This document shows positions 42,576 through 52,469 of a stretch of DNA of 64,000 bases, piece after piece. The position numbers were made by a program, and so were the translations under genes. Location: the NCBI RefSeq assembly GCF_004570865.1, contig NZ_SPQS01000013.1:62001-126000 (forward strand), written 5' to 3'. The notes under the pieces are model-generated. The model was given only the letters and a program-made list of their open reading frames with translations. It was not told the origin of the DNA and ran no database searches. The DNA comes from Bradyrhizobium frederickii (GTDB lineage: Bacteria; Pseudomonadota; Alphaproteobacteria; Rhizobiales; Xanthobacteraceae). How positions within the stretch are numbered: the first letter of the stretch is position 1; every line of letters starts with the position of its first letter.

Positions 42576-43226
42576 TTACGTGTTCGTCAGCGCCACGCGG
42601 AATTCCGCTTCGGTCTTGGCCTTGACCTCGTCGAGCGAGACGCCCTCGGCGAGTTCGATCAGCGCCATGCCGCCATTGCCGTGCTTGTCGATGGTGAAGA
42701 CGGCGAGATCCGTGACGACCATGTCGACCACGCGCTCGCCGGTCAGCGGCAAATTGCACTTCTTCAGCAGCTTCGGGCCGTCCTTGGCCGAATGCTCCAT
42801 CACCACGACGACGCGCTTGACGCCGGCGACGAGGTCCATTGCGCCGCCCATTCCCTTGACCATCTTGCCGGGGATCATCCAGTTGGCGAGATCGCCGTTC
42901 TGGGCCACCTGCATGGCGCCGAGGATCGACAGGTCCATGTGGCCGCCGCGGATCATGCCGAAGGAATCCGCGCTCGAGAAATACGAGGTCGACGGCAGCT
43001 CGCTCACCGTCTGCTTGCCGGCATTGATGAGATCGGCATCCACCTCGTCCTCATAGGGAAACGGTCCCATGCCGAGCATGCCGTTCTCGCTCTGCAGGCT
43101 GACGTCGACGCCATCCGGAATGTAGTTCGAGACCAGCGTCGGGATGCCGATGCCGAGATTGACGTAATAGCCGTCGCGCAATTCCTTCGCGGCGCGCGCG
43201 GCCATCTGTTCACGGGTCCAGGCCAT
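42576..43226 (-). CDS. scoB: 3-oxoacid CoA-transferase subunit B
   Basis: A 216-residue subunit of succinyl-CoA:3-ketoacid CoA-transferase, which activates acetoacetate by taking CoA from succinyl-CoA. The catalytic Glu lies in the SENG motif (VSLQSENGMLGMGPFP, Glu near residue 50). GIGIPTLVSNYIPDGV and the C-terminal DEVKAKTEAEFRV also fit. It follows scoA by 15 bp. Confidence 0.95.
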   Translation of the reverse strand: MAWTREQMAARAAKELRDGYYVNLGIGIPTLVSNYIPDGVDVSLQSENGMLGMGPFPYEDEVDADLINAGKQTVSELPSTSYFSSADSFGMIRGGHMDLSILGAMQVAQNGDLANWMIPGKMVKGMGGAMDLVAGVKRVVVVMEHSAKDGPKLLKKCNLPLTGERVVDMVVTDLAVFTIDKHGNGGMALIELAEGVSLDEVKAKTEAEFRVALTNT

Positions 43227-43241
43227 CTGATTCTCCTGATC

Positions 43242-43949
43242 TCAAGCTGCCGGGCGCGGGCGGGTGTTGCGGAATTCGATGCGCTTCTTGGCCGTGCCGA
43301 CCTCGACGATGCGCTTCACGAAGATGCCGGGCGTGTGGATGTGGTCGGGATTGAGTTCACCGGCCGGAACCAGATGCTCGACCTCGGCCACCGTGATCTT
43401 GGCGGCGGTCGCCATCATCGGGTTAAAGTTGCGCGCGGTCTTGCGGTAGATGAGGTTGCCGGCGGTGTCGCCCTTCCAGGCATGCACGATGGCGAGGTCG
43501 GCGAACAGGCCGCGTTCCATCAGATATTTCTCGCCGTCGAACTCCTTCACTTCCTTGCCTTCGGCGATCAGCGTGCCGACGCCGGTCTTGGTGTAGAAGG
43601 CCGGAATGCCGGCGCCGCCGGCACGGATGCGCTCGGCGAGCGTGCCTTGCGGATTGAATTCGAGTTCCAGCTCGCCGGCGAGGAATTGCTGGGCGAACAG
43701 CTTGTTCTCGCCGACATAGGACGAGATCATCTTCTTGATCTGGCGCGTTTCCAGCAGGCGGCTCAGCCCGATGCCGTCGACGCCGGCATTGTTGGAGACC
43801 ACCGTCAGGCCCTTGACGCCGGACTCGCGGATCGCATCCGACAGCTCCTCGGCGATGCCACAGAGGCCGAAACCTCCCGACATGATCATCATGTTGTCTT
43901 TTAAGATGCCGTCGAGAGCCGACTTGGCGTCGGGATAGACCTTGTTCAT
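43242..43949 (-). CDS. scoA: 3-oxoacid CoA-transferase subunit A
   Basis: A 235-residue partner of ScoB. Family signs are MIMSGGFGLCGIAEELSDAI (the glycine-rich CoA-binding loop), VVSNNAGVDGIGLSRLLETRQIKKMISSYVGEN given by position ~55-85, and GGAGIPAFYTKTGVGT. It starts the scoA-scoB operon, used in polyhydroxybutyrate and ketone-body use. The divergent gene is an AsmA-family protein, with 287 bp between. Confidence 0.95.
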   Translation of the reverse strand: MNKVYPDAKSALDGILKDNMMIMSGGFGLCGIAEELSDAIRESGVKGLTVVSNNAGVDGIGLSRLLETRQIKKMISSYVGENKLFAQQFLAGELELEFNPQGTLAERIRAGGAGIPAFYTKTGVGTLIAEGKEVKEFDGEKYLMERGLFADLAIVHAWKGDTAGNLIYRKTARNFNPMMATAAKITVAEVEHLVPAGELNPDHIHTPGIFVKRIVEVGTAKKRIEFRNTRPRPAA

Positions 43950-44236
43950 ACAAATTACCTTCGACTGAACCTTCGGTTTGGAGGCGACGCGCCGTATTGG
44001 CGGCGATTATTAGGCGAAATCCTCCAAAGCCGTCAATGATACGGGGTTCTCCGCACCGCGTCCGGGTGATAGAAGCTGCCCACGCCGTGGGCAGAACCGT
44101 CCACGGCCTTGAAAGCGACAAGAAAACCCATCAAGTTGCGGGACTTAACATAATAGGGCTTGGGCGTGGCCGCGCAGGTTTCCCGACCCGCCCTTCCGGC
44201 TCCAACGACCAACCCGATCAGGACACGCCATTGACC

Positions 44237-46141
44237 ATGGCCCAAGGAATGAAGCGCCTCGGGACGCCGATCGCGGCGCTGCTCGGCGTGGCGCTGATCG
44301 CCCTGATCGCGACCTCCTGGCTCATCAACCGCGACGCGCTGCGCAAGGCGGTCGAAGCGCAGATCCGCGACGTCACCGGGCTCGAGCTCAACGTCGCGGG
44401 CAGCATCGACATCTCCGTGCTGCCGGCGAGCTACATCTCCTTCCACGACGTCGGCCTCAAGGGCGGCGGCACCAGCGATTCCGCGCTCCATGTCGACGTG
44501 CTCACCGCCAATCTGCGGCTGCTGCCGCTCCTGCTGCGGCGGTTCGAGATTGCCGACCTGACGCTGCTGCGGCCGCGCATCCATGTCAGCCTGAAGCCGG
44601 ACGGTGAGAGCAACTGGACGCCCTTCATCCAGACCATCGCGCGCACCATGAAGCCCGGGGCCGAGAATCAGGTCTCGTTCTCCGAAATCCGGATCCAGGA
44701 TGGCGTGCTCGCCTACGCGGACGCAGCCACCCACGCCACCGAGCAGCTCCGCGACATCGACCTGTCGCTGGCCTGGCCCTCGATCTCGCGCTCCTTCGCC
44801 GCGACGGGACAGTTCGACTGGCGCGGCGAGCGCGTCGACGGCTCGATCAGCTTTTCCGATTTCGTCGCCGCCCTCTCCGGCGAGCGATCGGGTCTGAAGG
44901 CGCGGATCGCCAGCGCGCCGCTCAAGCTCGCCTTCGACGGCAGCGTCGCCAACCGCACCAGCCCGATGATGGAGGGTACGCTGACGATCGACAGCCCCTC
45001 CTTGCGCAACGCGTTGCGCTGGACCGGGCAGCCGCAGCCCGCCAGCGGCGGCTTCGGCCGCTTCGCGCTGAAGGCGCGCGCCAACGTCGTCGGCGCCTCG
45101 ATCGCGCTCACCAACGTCAATGTCGAGCTCGACGGCAACGCCGCCGAGGGCGTCATGACCTACGCCAATAACGGCCGGCAGACGTTGCAGGCGACGCTTG
45201 CCGCCGACGCGCTCGACTTCACGCCCTATATCTCCACCTTCCGCCTGCTGGCGAGCGGGGCGCGCGACTGGAACAGGCAGCTGTTCGATCTCCAGGGATT
45301 GTCGACCACCGACCTCGACATGCGCCTGTCGGCGGCAAGGCTGACGGTCGGGCCGACCAGGCTCGGCCGCACCGCGATCGGCGCCAATTTGCGCAACGGC
45401 ACGCTGGCGCTCTCGGTCGGCGAGGCGCAGGTCTATGGCGGGATCGCCAAGGGCTCGTTCGGCATCGCGCGCTCCGACACCGTCGCCGACATCAAGGCGC
45501 AATTCCAGTTCACCGACGTCGACCTCCAGGCCTGCGCCACCGAATTGTTCGGCCTCAACAAGCTGTCCGGTCGCGGCAACATCAACGTGTCGCTGTTCGC
45601 CTCTGGCTCGAGCCCGTTCGGCCTCGTGCAGTCACTCGACGGCAGCGCCACCATCACCGGGCATGACGGCGCGATCTCGGGCTTCAACGCCGAGCAGCTC
45701 CTGAAGCGCCTGGAGCGGCGTCCGCTGTCGGGCGGCGGCAATTTCCGCAACGGTTCGACGCCGTATAACAACCTCACCATCGCGGTGAAATTCTCCGACG
45801 GGATCGCCACCGCCGAGGACATCCGAATCGAAGGGCCGGCGGCGAAGATCACGCTGACCGGCACCGCCTCGGTGCCGACGCGCGAATACGACATGAAGGG
45901 CGTGGCGAGCCTCAATACGGCGTCCGGCTTTCAACTGCCCTTCATGGTGCAGGGCCCCTGGGACGATCCGCTGATCTTCCCCGACCCCGAAAGCCTGATC
46001 CGGCAGTCGCCCGCGGCGTCGCCCTTCCTCGATCTCCTGAAGCAGCGCATCACCGGGGGCGGGAAGCGCCCCGCGCAGGACGGATCGCCGACGGCGGACA
46101 ATGCCAAGGAAGGCGTCAGGGAAAACGCCAAGTCGAACTAG
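44237..46141 (+). CDS. AsmA-family protein
   Basis: A 634-residue inner-membrane-anchored periplasmic protein. The ATG at 44237 gives an N-terminal helix (LGTPIAALLGVALIALIATSWLI), then the AsmA motif DALRKAVEAQIRDVTGLELNVAGSIDISVLPASYISFHDV (by position ~33-72). A long beta-rich region follows, and a C-terminal AsmA block (GHDGAISGFNAEQLLKRLE, ITLTGTASVPTREYDMKG). Members bridge lipids across the periplasm or affect outer-membrane assembly; the specific role here is unknown. The tail is Lys/Gly-rich. Confidence 0.88.
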   Translation: MAQGMKRLGTPIAALLGVALIALIATSWLINRDALRKAVEAQIRDVTGLELNVAGSIDISVLPASYISFHDVGLKGGGTSDSALHVDVLTANLRLLPLLLRRFEIADLTLLRPRIHVSLKPDGESNWTPFIQTIARTMKPGAENQVSFSEIRIQDGVLAYADAATHATEQLRDIDLSLAWPSISRSFAATGQFDWRGERVDGSISFSDFVAALSGERSGLKARIASAPLKLAFDGSVANRTSPMMEGTLTIDSPSLRNALRWTGQPQPASGGFGRFALKARANVVGASIALTNVNVELDGNAAEGVMTYANNGRQTLQATLAADALDFTPYISTFRLLASGARDWNRQLFDLQGLSTTDLDMRLSAARLTVGPTRLGRTAIGANLRNGTLALSVGEAQVYGGIAKGSFGIARSDTVADIKAQFQFTDVDLQACATELFGLNKLSGRGNINVSLFASGSSPFGLVQSLDGSATITGHDGAISGFNAEQLLKRLERRPLSGGGNFRNGSTPYNNLTIAVKFSDGIATAEDIRIEGPAAKITLTGTASVPTREYDMKGVASLNTASGFQLPFMVQGPWDDPLIFPDPESLIRQSPAASPFLDLLKQRITGGGKRPAQDGSPTADNAKEGVRENAKSN

Positions 46142-46227
46142 CGTGATCGCGGTCGCTTTGTTGGGTTGCCGCCACAGGTTCGCGTTCGAAACCAATACCT
46201 GCGGCCGATTTCATCGGAAGATGGCCA

Positions 46228-47613
46228 TCACGCGGCCGATTGCGTCGTTGAAACCCAGCTGTTGTCATCCCGCATCACTGTCGCCCCGGCGATCTTTGTC
46301 CCAACCGGAAGCTCGACACGGCCATTCTGTCCTAGTTCACGGGCCAACACCTCTCGGTCACAGGCGTTCTCCCACAGCGAAATGGTGATGGACGCGACAC
46401 AATTGCTGATCATGCTGGTCAGCGCCCGCGCCTCCGACATGAAGCGGTCGATGCCGACGAGCAGCGCCACGCCGGTCACGGGCAGATCCGGCATCACCGA
46501 AAGCGTCGCGACAAGCGCGACGAAGCCGCTGCCGGTGACGCCGGCCGCCCCTTTGGAGGTCAGCAGCATCAGTCCGAGCATTGCCGCGATCTGCCCCCAC
46601 GACAGATGGATGTCGCAGGCCTGAGCGATGAACATGGACGCCAGGGTGAGATAGATCGCGCTGCCGTCCAGATTGAACGAATAGCCCATCGGCAGCACGA
46701 GGCCCGATACTCCCTTGCGGCATCCGAGCTGTTCCAGCTTGCGTAGCGCGCCAGGCAGCGCCGGCTCCGACGACGACGTGCCGAGCACGATCAGCAATTC
46801 TTCCTTGAAGTAGCGGATGGTCTTCCACAGGCTGAAGCCGTTCAGCCGCGCCAGCGTACCAAGCACGACGACCACGAACACGGAGCAGGCGATATAGAAC
46901 GTCAGGATCAGCAGTCCGAGCGAGCCGATCGAACGGATGCCATAGCGGCCTACCGTGAACGCCATGGCGCCAAAGGCGCCGAGCGGAGCCAGCTTCATGA
47001 TGAGACCGAACGACATAAACAGTACGTGAGAGAACGAGGCGACCGCCTTCGTCACCACGGCGCCCCCATCGCCGGCACGGCTGAGGCCAAAAGCGATCAG
47101 GATGGAGATCAACAGGACCGGCAGCACTTCACCGTCGGCGAACGCTCCAAAGAACGAATGCGGAATGATGTGCAGCACGAAGTCCGTAAATCCACTCGCA
47201 CCGGCCTGCTTGGTGAATTTCGCAGCCACCGACGGATCCAGCGTGCTGACGGCGACATGCATGCCGGCGCCCGGCTGAATCAATGACACCGCGATCAACC
47301 CGGCCAACAGTGCGAGCACCGTCAACAGATAGAACAGCGCCATGGATTTCACCAAGGTGCGGCCGACCTCGCGGGAATCGCTGATGCTGGTGATGCCGCT
47401 GACGATGGTGCAGAACACGATCGGCGCGATCATCATCTTGATTAGCTTGACGAAGCCGTCCCCGAACGGCTTCAGCGCGGCGCCGAATTCGGGCCAGAAA
47501 TGGCCCGTGAGGACACCCAGCACGAGGCCGATCAGCACCTGGACGTAGAGAATCCGGTAGAATGGCTTCCGAGCCTCGATGATCGAGTGCCCAACCAGCG
47601 CTTCCTTCTGCAT
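46228..47613 (-). CDS. dctA: C4-dicarboxylate:cation symporter (DctA-like)
   Basis: A 461-residue inner-membrane symporter of the DAACS family with eight helices and two re-entrant loops. Clear motifs are MMIAPIVFCTIVSGI, TSSSEPALPGAL (the Ser-rich loop), LPMGYSFNLDGSAIYLTLA and SKGAAGVTGSGFVAL. The ATG at 47613 follows GGGAGAAAAG and is preferred over one 15 bp upstream. It lies 55 bp after the galD/prpF-like gene in the same direction. It may import the organic acid which that enzyme or pathway uses, so it need not be the main DctA of the cell. Confidence 0.88.
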   Translation of the reverse strand: MQKEALVGHSIIEARKPFYRILYVQVLIGLVLGVLTGHFWPEFGAALKPFGDGFVKLIKMMIAPIVFCTIVSGITSISDSREVGRTLVKSMALFYLLTVLALLAGLIAVSLIQPGAGMHVAVSTLDPSVAAKFTKQAGASGFTDFVLHIIPHSFFGAFADGEVLPVLLISILIAFGLSRAGDGGAVVTKAVASFSHVLFMSFGLIMKLAPLGAFGAMAFTVGRYGIRSIGSLGLLILTFYIACSVFVVVVLGTLARLNGFSLWKTIRYFKEELLIVLGTSSSEPALPGALRKLEQLGCRKGVSGLVLPMGYSFNLDGSAIYLTLASMFIAQACDIHLSWGQIAAMLGLMLLTSKGAAGVTGSGFVALVATLSVMPDLPVTGVALLVGIDRFMSEARALTSMISNCVASITISLWENACDREVLARELGQNGRVELPVGTKIAGATVMRDDNSWVSTTQSAA

Positions 47614-47667
47614 TCTCTTTTCTCCCATGGCTTTGATATTTTTGTGATGGCTTCGCAGGCGCGGGCG

Positions 47668-48741
47668 TCAGGCCGCCAGCACCGACTGAGGCACGTGTGA
47701 CCGGCGGGCGAAGACGTGGCCCTCGAAGATTCGCCGGGCTGTCCGCAGCACCCGCGCAACCGGGCCGGGCTCAAGCCTGACCACGAGTTGGCCGGAGGGA
47801 TGGGCGAGCGCGATCGGCACCGGCGGCGCCAGCGGTCCGACCATCTCTGCAGCGACCGTTCCTGATGTGACGCACGCCGTGGCGATCGCGACAGCGCCGG
47901 TGACCGCCAGCGCGCTATGGCAGTCGTGCGGCATGAAGTACCTGACGTTCAACGTCGCCGCGCTTGCGGGCGCAATCAGAACCGGTTTCGGGATCACCAT
48001 GTTCGCGGGATTGGGAAAGCCCATCCGACGTCCCGCTTCGATCCGCAAGTCTTCGAGACGCGCGCGGAAACCGCTGTCGGCAAAGTCGGAGGGCGCCTCG
48101 CGGCCGCTCCATCCCAGATCAGCCGCGCGGACCAGCATGACCGGCATCGCCGCATCGAGGCAGGTCACATCTATTCCCCTGATGCGGTCGACCGCTCGTC
48201 CCGTCGGCAGCAGACGGCCGGTGCGTGCGCCGGCCGCGTTGGGGAACGACAGTTCGATGGGCGCGGCCGTTCCCGGTACGCCGTCGATCCGCGCCTCGCC
48301 CTCGTAAGTCACCTGCCCTCCAGGTGTGGCAATTGTCGCGTCGATCAGCTTGCCGGTGTTGACATTGTGGATGCGCACATGGGTGCGATCTGCGGTGGCG
48401 GCGACCAGACCGGCTTCGATTGCGAACGGCCCCACCGCCGCAAGCATATTTCCGCAGTTCGGCGAAGTGTCGACGATGCCTTCACGAACTCGCACCTGGG
48501 CAAATAGGTAATCGACATCAGCACCGGGCACCGTGGCCGGCCCGACGATCGCAACCTTGTTGATGACGGCATTGCCGCCGCCGATCCCGTCGATTCCAAG
48601 ATCGTGTCCGCTTCCCATCACGGACAAAAGAACCGCGTCGCGAGATCTTGCGTCGGCCGGAAGATCGCTGGCCAGGAAGAACGGTCCGCGCGAGGTGCCG
48701 CCGCGCATGACCACACAAGGAATGGCAATCTGATCGTTCAT
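47668..48741 (-). CDS. galD: PrpF/GalD-family isomerase (4-oxalomesaconate tautomerase-like)
   Basis: A 357-residue enzyme of the PrpF family. The start is typical: IPCVVMRGGTSRGPFFLASDLP. The catalytic Cys sits in TSPNCGNMLAAVGPFAIEAG, and a second conserved stretch is HDCHSALAVTGAVAIATAC. PrpF itself isomerises methylaconitate, while GalD tautomerises 4-oxalomesaconate in gallate breakdown. Without prp genes nearby, and next to a carboxylate transporter and LysR regulator, the GalD-like reading is favoured but unproved. Confidence 0.75.
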   Translation of the reverse strand: MNDQIAIPCVVMRGGTSRGPFFLASDLPADARSRDAVLLSVMGSGHDLGIDGIGGGNAVINKVAIVGPATVPGADVDYLFAQVRVREGIVDTSPNCGNMLAAVGPFAIEAGLVAATADRTHVRIHNVNTGKLIDATIATPGGQVTYEGEARIDGVPGTAAPIELSFPNAAGARTGRLLPTGRAVDRIRGIDVTCLDAAMPVMLVRAADLGWSGREAPSDFADSGFRARLEDLRIEAGRRMGFPNPANMVIPKPVLIAPASAATLNVRYFMPHDCHSALAVTGAVAIATACVTSGTVAAEMVGPLAPPVPIALAHPSGQLVVRLEPGPVARVLRTARRIFEGHVFARRSHVPQSVLAA

Positions 48742-48825
48742 GGAGCTCTTCCGTCCGGCGACATTTTCGCGCGGGTCAGAACATCGCTCGGCGGAACTCT
48801 TTTGTTAAATGCAAAGATCCGAGGT

Positions 48826-48848
48826 ATTATTTCGTATATCGGTATAAT
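48826..48848. promoter_or_regulatory. Candidate LysR operator between galD and its regulator
   Basis: ATTAT-N13-ATAAT is an inverted repeat of the T-N11-A class used by LysR proteins. It lies in an AT-rich stretch 12 bp before the regulator start and 85 bp before galD. Confidence 0.45.
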
Positions 48849-48860
48849 TGGAGACTGCCA

Positions 48861-49841
48861 ATGAACGCGGAACTGCTGGACCTCAAGGCGTTCATCACCG
48901 TCGCCGAGACGGGAAGCTTTGTCCGGACCGCCAAAGCGCTGAATTTGTCGCAGCCGGCGCTCAGCCGGCGTATTCAGAAATTGGAGGAAAGCCTCGGTGC
49001 ACCATTGCTCGAGCGATCGACACGCCACGTCAAACTCACCATGACCGGCCGTGACTTCCTCCCGAAGGTGCGCCGCCTCATCGACGAGTTTGAGACCTCG
49101 GTGCTCGCCATCCAGGATATCGGCGCGCGAAGCTCAGGCCTGGTCTCGGTGGCTGCGGTGCCGACAGCGGTGTTCTACTTCCTGCCGCGTGCGATCGGCC
49201 GGTTTGCCGAGGCCTATCCGCGCATTCGCATCCGGATTCTCGACATCGGTGCCAATGAGGGATTGGAAGCGGTCGCGCGCGGCGAAGCCGACTTCGGCAT
49301 CAATTTCATCGGTGCGTCGCATGCCGAAATCGAATTCGAGAAGCTGCTAGAGGACCCCTTCGTACTGGCCTGCCGCCACGACCATCCGCTGGCATCGCGC
49401 AAGCAGGTGAGCTGGCCGGAGATCGTTCCGCACCGGGTCATCACCGTCGGTCGCAACAGCGGCAATCGTGCTCTGATCGACAATGCGCTGGCGCGACACG
49501 GCCTGCAACTGAACTGGTCCTATGAAGTCGCTCACCTCTCCGGTTCGCTTGGCCTGGTCGAAGCGGGCCTCGGCATCGCCGTGCTCCCGAAGCTGGCGAC
49601 CCCTGCGGCCGGCCATCCGATCATTCACACCCTTCGCCTGATCGAGCCGGAAGTATCGCGGACGATTGGCATCGTGCGGAGGCGCGGGGCGACCCTGTCG
49701 CCTCACGCCAGCCAGTTTCTCAAGATGCTGCTTGAGGCATGGCACTCGCCTGCCCGAACAAGTGGGCAAGGCAGGCCGCGTTCCCGATCCGCTGACACGA
49801 GCCCGAACGCCGCTGCGACCGGCCCTAGAGCGAAACGCTGA
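48861..49841 (+). CDS. LysR-family transcriptional regulator
   Basis: A 326-residue LysR regulator: the helix-turn-helix is LLDLKAFITVAETGSFVRTAKALNLSQPALSRRIQKLEESLGAPL, given by position ~4-50. The effector domain has IRILDIGANEGLEAVARGEADFGI. The C-terminal ~30 residues (RTSGQGRPRSRSADT) extend past the domain and look disordered. It is divergent from galD-dctA and is the probable controller of that pair. Confidence 0.92.
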   Translation: MNAELLDLKAFITVAETGSFVRTAKALNLSQPALSRRIQKLEESLGAPLLERSTRHVKLTMTGRDFLPKVRRLIDEFETSVLAIQDIGARSSGLVSVAAVPTAVFYFLPRAIGRFAEAYPRIRIRILDIGANEGLEAVARGEADFGINFIGASHAEIEFEKLLEDPFVLACRHDHPLASRKQVSWPEIVPHRVITVGRNSGNRALIDNALARHGLQLNWSYEVAHLSGSLGLVEAGLGIAVLPKLATPAAGHPIIHTLRLIEPEVSRTIGIVRRRGATLSPHASQFLKMLLEAWHSPARTSGQGRPRSRSADTSPNAAATGPRAKR

Positions 49842-50036
49842 CAAGGCCAGACACCGCGAGGCGAATTGATTGGCATGTATTGATGCGGCCTTTGGATCGA
49901 TGCGCGAATTCGCATCCCCACAGCCTCTCTCCAAACGCGACATAGATCTGACAAGAAGCCGCTAGATCGGATTACCGCCATGCGCTAGTGTTTTATACGA
50001 CCGGTTAAAAACACCGGCCGTTTGAGGGAGAAAAAC

Positions 50037-51422
50037 GTGAAATCCAAGGTTATTGGCGCAGTATCACTGGCGGTCGCTGCGGCCGGGCTGTTTGCAGCCG
50101 CTGCACCCGCATTTGCGCAGCAGAAGACGATCACGGTCTGGTGGGGCAAGGGCTTCTATCGCTCCGAAGACGACGCACTGATCGAGACGATCAAGAAATT
50201 CGAAGCCAAGACCGGCATCAAGGTCGAACTGTCGCAATACGCGATCCAGGACATGATTCCGAAGACGGTGGCTGCACTGGACTCCGGCACCGTGCCCGAT
50301 GTCGCCTATTCCGATTCCTATGACGTCCAGGCGCAGGGCAAGTGGGCCTATGAGGGCAAGCTCGAGGATCTCTCCGACGTCATGGAGCCGATCAAGGGCC
50401 GGTTCGTGCAGAACACCCTGGATGCCTCGATCCTCTACAACGACGTCACCAAGAAGAAGGCCTATTACGGCTTTCCGCTGAAGCAGCAGAGCATGCACGT
50501 TCAGATCTGGAACGACATGCTGGAGAAGGCCGGCTTCAAGCTGGCCGATATCCCGAACGACTGGACCGGGTATTGGACGTTCTGGTGCGACAAGGTGCAG
50601 CCGGCGATCCGCAAGGCCACTGGCCAGCGCCTCTATGCCGTCGGCCAGCCGATGGGCGTGGAATCCACCGATTCCTTCCAGTCGTTCTACACCTTCATGG
50701 ACGCCTATCATGTCAAGCTGGTCGACGACGACGGCAAGCTCACGGTCGACGATCCCACGGTTCGCGAGAACCTGATCAAGGCGATGAAGGATTACACCGA
50801 CACCTACATCAAGGGCTGCACGCCGCCGTCCTCCACGACCTGGAAGGATCCCGACAACAACGTCGCCTTCCACAACAAGACCATCGTGATGACCCACAAC
50901 TTCACGATCTCGATCGCGGCGAAGTGGTTTGAAGATTCCTCGAACCAGGCACTCACGCCCGAACAGCGCGAAGCCGGCAAGAAGGCCTATGAGCAAGACA
51001 TCATCACGGCGTCCTTCCCCAAGGCGCCGGATGGTTCGACCATCCGCTACCGCTCCGACGTCAAGACCGGACTGGTGTTCACCGCGGCCAAGAACAAGGC
51101 CGAGGCCAAGCAGTTCATCAGCTTCCTGCTCCAGGAAGAGAACGTCCGTCCCTACATCGAGGGCGCGCTCGGCCGCTGGTTCCCGGTGACGAAGGAAAGC
51201 CAGGAAAGCCCGTTCTGGCAGGCTGACAAGCACCGCAAGGCCGTCTACGCGCAGTTCAAGGGCGGAACCGCGGCATTCGACTTCACCAAGAACTGGAAGT
51301 TCACGATTCTCAACAACGAGAACGTGTGGGCGAAGGCGATGAACCGCGTCGTCAGCGAGAAGGTTCCGGTCGACAAGGCCGTCGACGAACTGATCGCCCG
51401 CATCAAGCAGGTCGCGGGTTAA
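50037..51422 (+). CDS. Sugar-type ABC transporter substrate-binding protein
   Basis: A 461-residue periplasmic binding protein. The GTG at 50037 is chosen because GAGGGAG lies 6 bp upstream; a TTG at 50022 would bury that site. The signal peptide ends at APAFAQ. Family signs are TVWWGKGFYRSEDDALIETI, FEAKTGIKVELSQYAIQDMIPK and VPDVAYSDSYDV. It heads a binding protein-permease-permease set (50037-53317) lacking an ATPase. It is not closely alike to the protein at 10720. Confidence 0.9.
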   Translation: MKSKVIGAVSLAVAAAGLFAAAAPAFAQQKTITVWWGKGFYRSEDDALIETIKKFEAKTGIKVELSQYAIQDMIPKTVAALDSGTVPDVAYSDSYDVQAQGKWAYEGKLEDLSDVMEPIKGRFVQNTLDASILYNDVTKKKAYYGFPLKQQSMHVQIWNDMLEKAGFKLADIPNDWTGYWTFWCDKVQPAIRKATGQRLYAVGQPMGVESTDSFQSFYTFMDAYHVKLVDDDGKLTVDDPTVRENLIKAMKDYTDTYIKGCTPPSSTTWKDPDNNVAFHNKTIVMTHNFTISIAAKWFEDSSNQALTPEQREAGKKAYEQDIITASFPKAPDGSTIRYRSDVKTGLVFTAAKNKAEAKQFISFLLQEENVRPYIEGALGRWFPVTKESQESPFWQADKHRKAVYAQFKGGTAAFDFTKNWKFTILNNENVWAKAMNRVVSEKVPVDKAVDELIARIKQVAG

Positions 51423-51428
51423 GGTCTA

Positions 51429-51570
51429 TCCCCTCCCTCTCCCCGTTCTTACGGGGAGAGGGTTGGGGTGAGGGGCTCTATCCGCTAGTTGTGCGCGTAG
51501 TGAGTCCTGTACCCCCTCACCCGGATTGCCCGAGGGCGATCCGGCCTCTCCCCGCAAGCGGGGAGAGGTT
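51429..51570. repeat. CTCTCCC/GGGGAGAGG hairpin repeat, copy c
   Basis: Two palindromic arms, CCTCTCCCCGTTCTTACGGG at the left and CTCTCCCCGCAAGCGGGGAG at the right, flank ~90 bp. The block separates binding protein and permease within one operon, just as the repeat at 12068-12180 does in the other sugar operon. Confidence 0.7.
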
Positions 51571-51596
51571 TTAGATTTGAGAAGAGTCCGAAAAGA

Positions 51597-52469
51597 ATGG
51601 CGATCACGCTCTCTGGCGATCAGGCAATCCCCGGCCCGCCCCTGTCGTCGCGGCTGACCCCGGCGCAGGTCTGGGGCATCGTGCTGCTTGCGCCCTATCT
51701 GCTCGTTTTCCTTGCCTTCGTGGTCTATCCCGTCTGCTACGGCCTGTGGCTCGCGCGCGCTCCGGCGAACTATGTCGCGCTCTACAACGACCCAATCTTC
51801 GCGCGCGCCGCGGTCAACACGCTGATCTTCCTGGTCATCGGCATCAACATCAAGATGCTGATCGCGCTGTTCCTGTCCGGCTTCTTCGCCGTGCAGCGCC
51901 CCTGGATCAAATGGCTGTCGGTGATTTTCATCCTGCCCTGGGCGGTGCCGTCGATCCCGACCATCCTGTCGGTGCGCTTCATGCTCAATCCCGAATGGGG
52001 CATGGTCAACCATTTCATCTTCTCCCTCACCGGCGAGGACGGCCCGAACTGGCTGAACGATCCGACCGTGGCGCTCAGCATGGCGATCGCCGTGCACATC
52101 TGGAAGTCGCTGCCGTTCTGGACGCTGATCCTGATCACCGGCCGCCTTGCGATCTCGAACGATCTGTTCGAAGCCGCCGAGGTCGACGGCGCGAGCTGGT
52201 GGCAGAAATTCCGCTACATCACCTGGCCGTCGATGCAGACGCTCTACGTCACCTGCACGCTGCTCTCGATGATCTGGACGCTCGGCGACTTCAACAGCGT
52301 CTATCTCCTCACCGGCGGTGGCCCGGCCGACCTCACGCACGTGCTGGCAACGCTCGGCATCCGCTATCTCCGGCTCGACCAGCTCTCGCTGGCGATGGCA
52401 TCCATCGTCTGCGCGATGCCGTTCGTCCTGCCGCTCGTGTACTTCATGATGAAACGGTTGTCGCGATGA
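51597..52469 (+). CDS. Sugar-type ABC transporter permease (MalF-like)
   Basis: A 290-residue six-helix permease of the CUT1 type. The EAA loop is LFEAAEVDGASWWQKFRYITWPSM. The first helix is GIVLLAPYLLVFLAFVVYPVC. It ends with an ATGA overlap into the next permease. Confidence 0.92.
   Translation: MAITLSGDQAIPGPPLSSRLTPAQVWGIVLLAPYLLVFLAFVVYPVCYGLWLARAPANYVALYNDPIFARAAVNTLIFLVIGINIKMLIALFLSGFFAVQRPWIKWLSVIFILPWAVPSIPTILSVRFMLNPEWGMVNHFIFSLTGEDGPNWLNDPTVALSMAIAVHIWKSLPFWTLILITGRLAISNDLFEAAEVDGASWWQKFRYITWPSMQTLYVTCTLLSMIWTLGDFNSVYLLTGGGPADLTHVLATLGIRYLRLDQLSLAMASIVCAMPFVLPLVYFMMKRLSR

Noticed and set aside
43997..44236. An 80-codon extension of the AsmA-family protein
   Set aside because: The added residues have no family match and would bury the N-terminal membrane anchor. 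The ATG at 44237 starts just before that helix.
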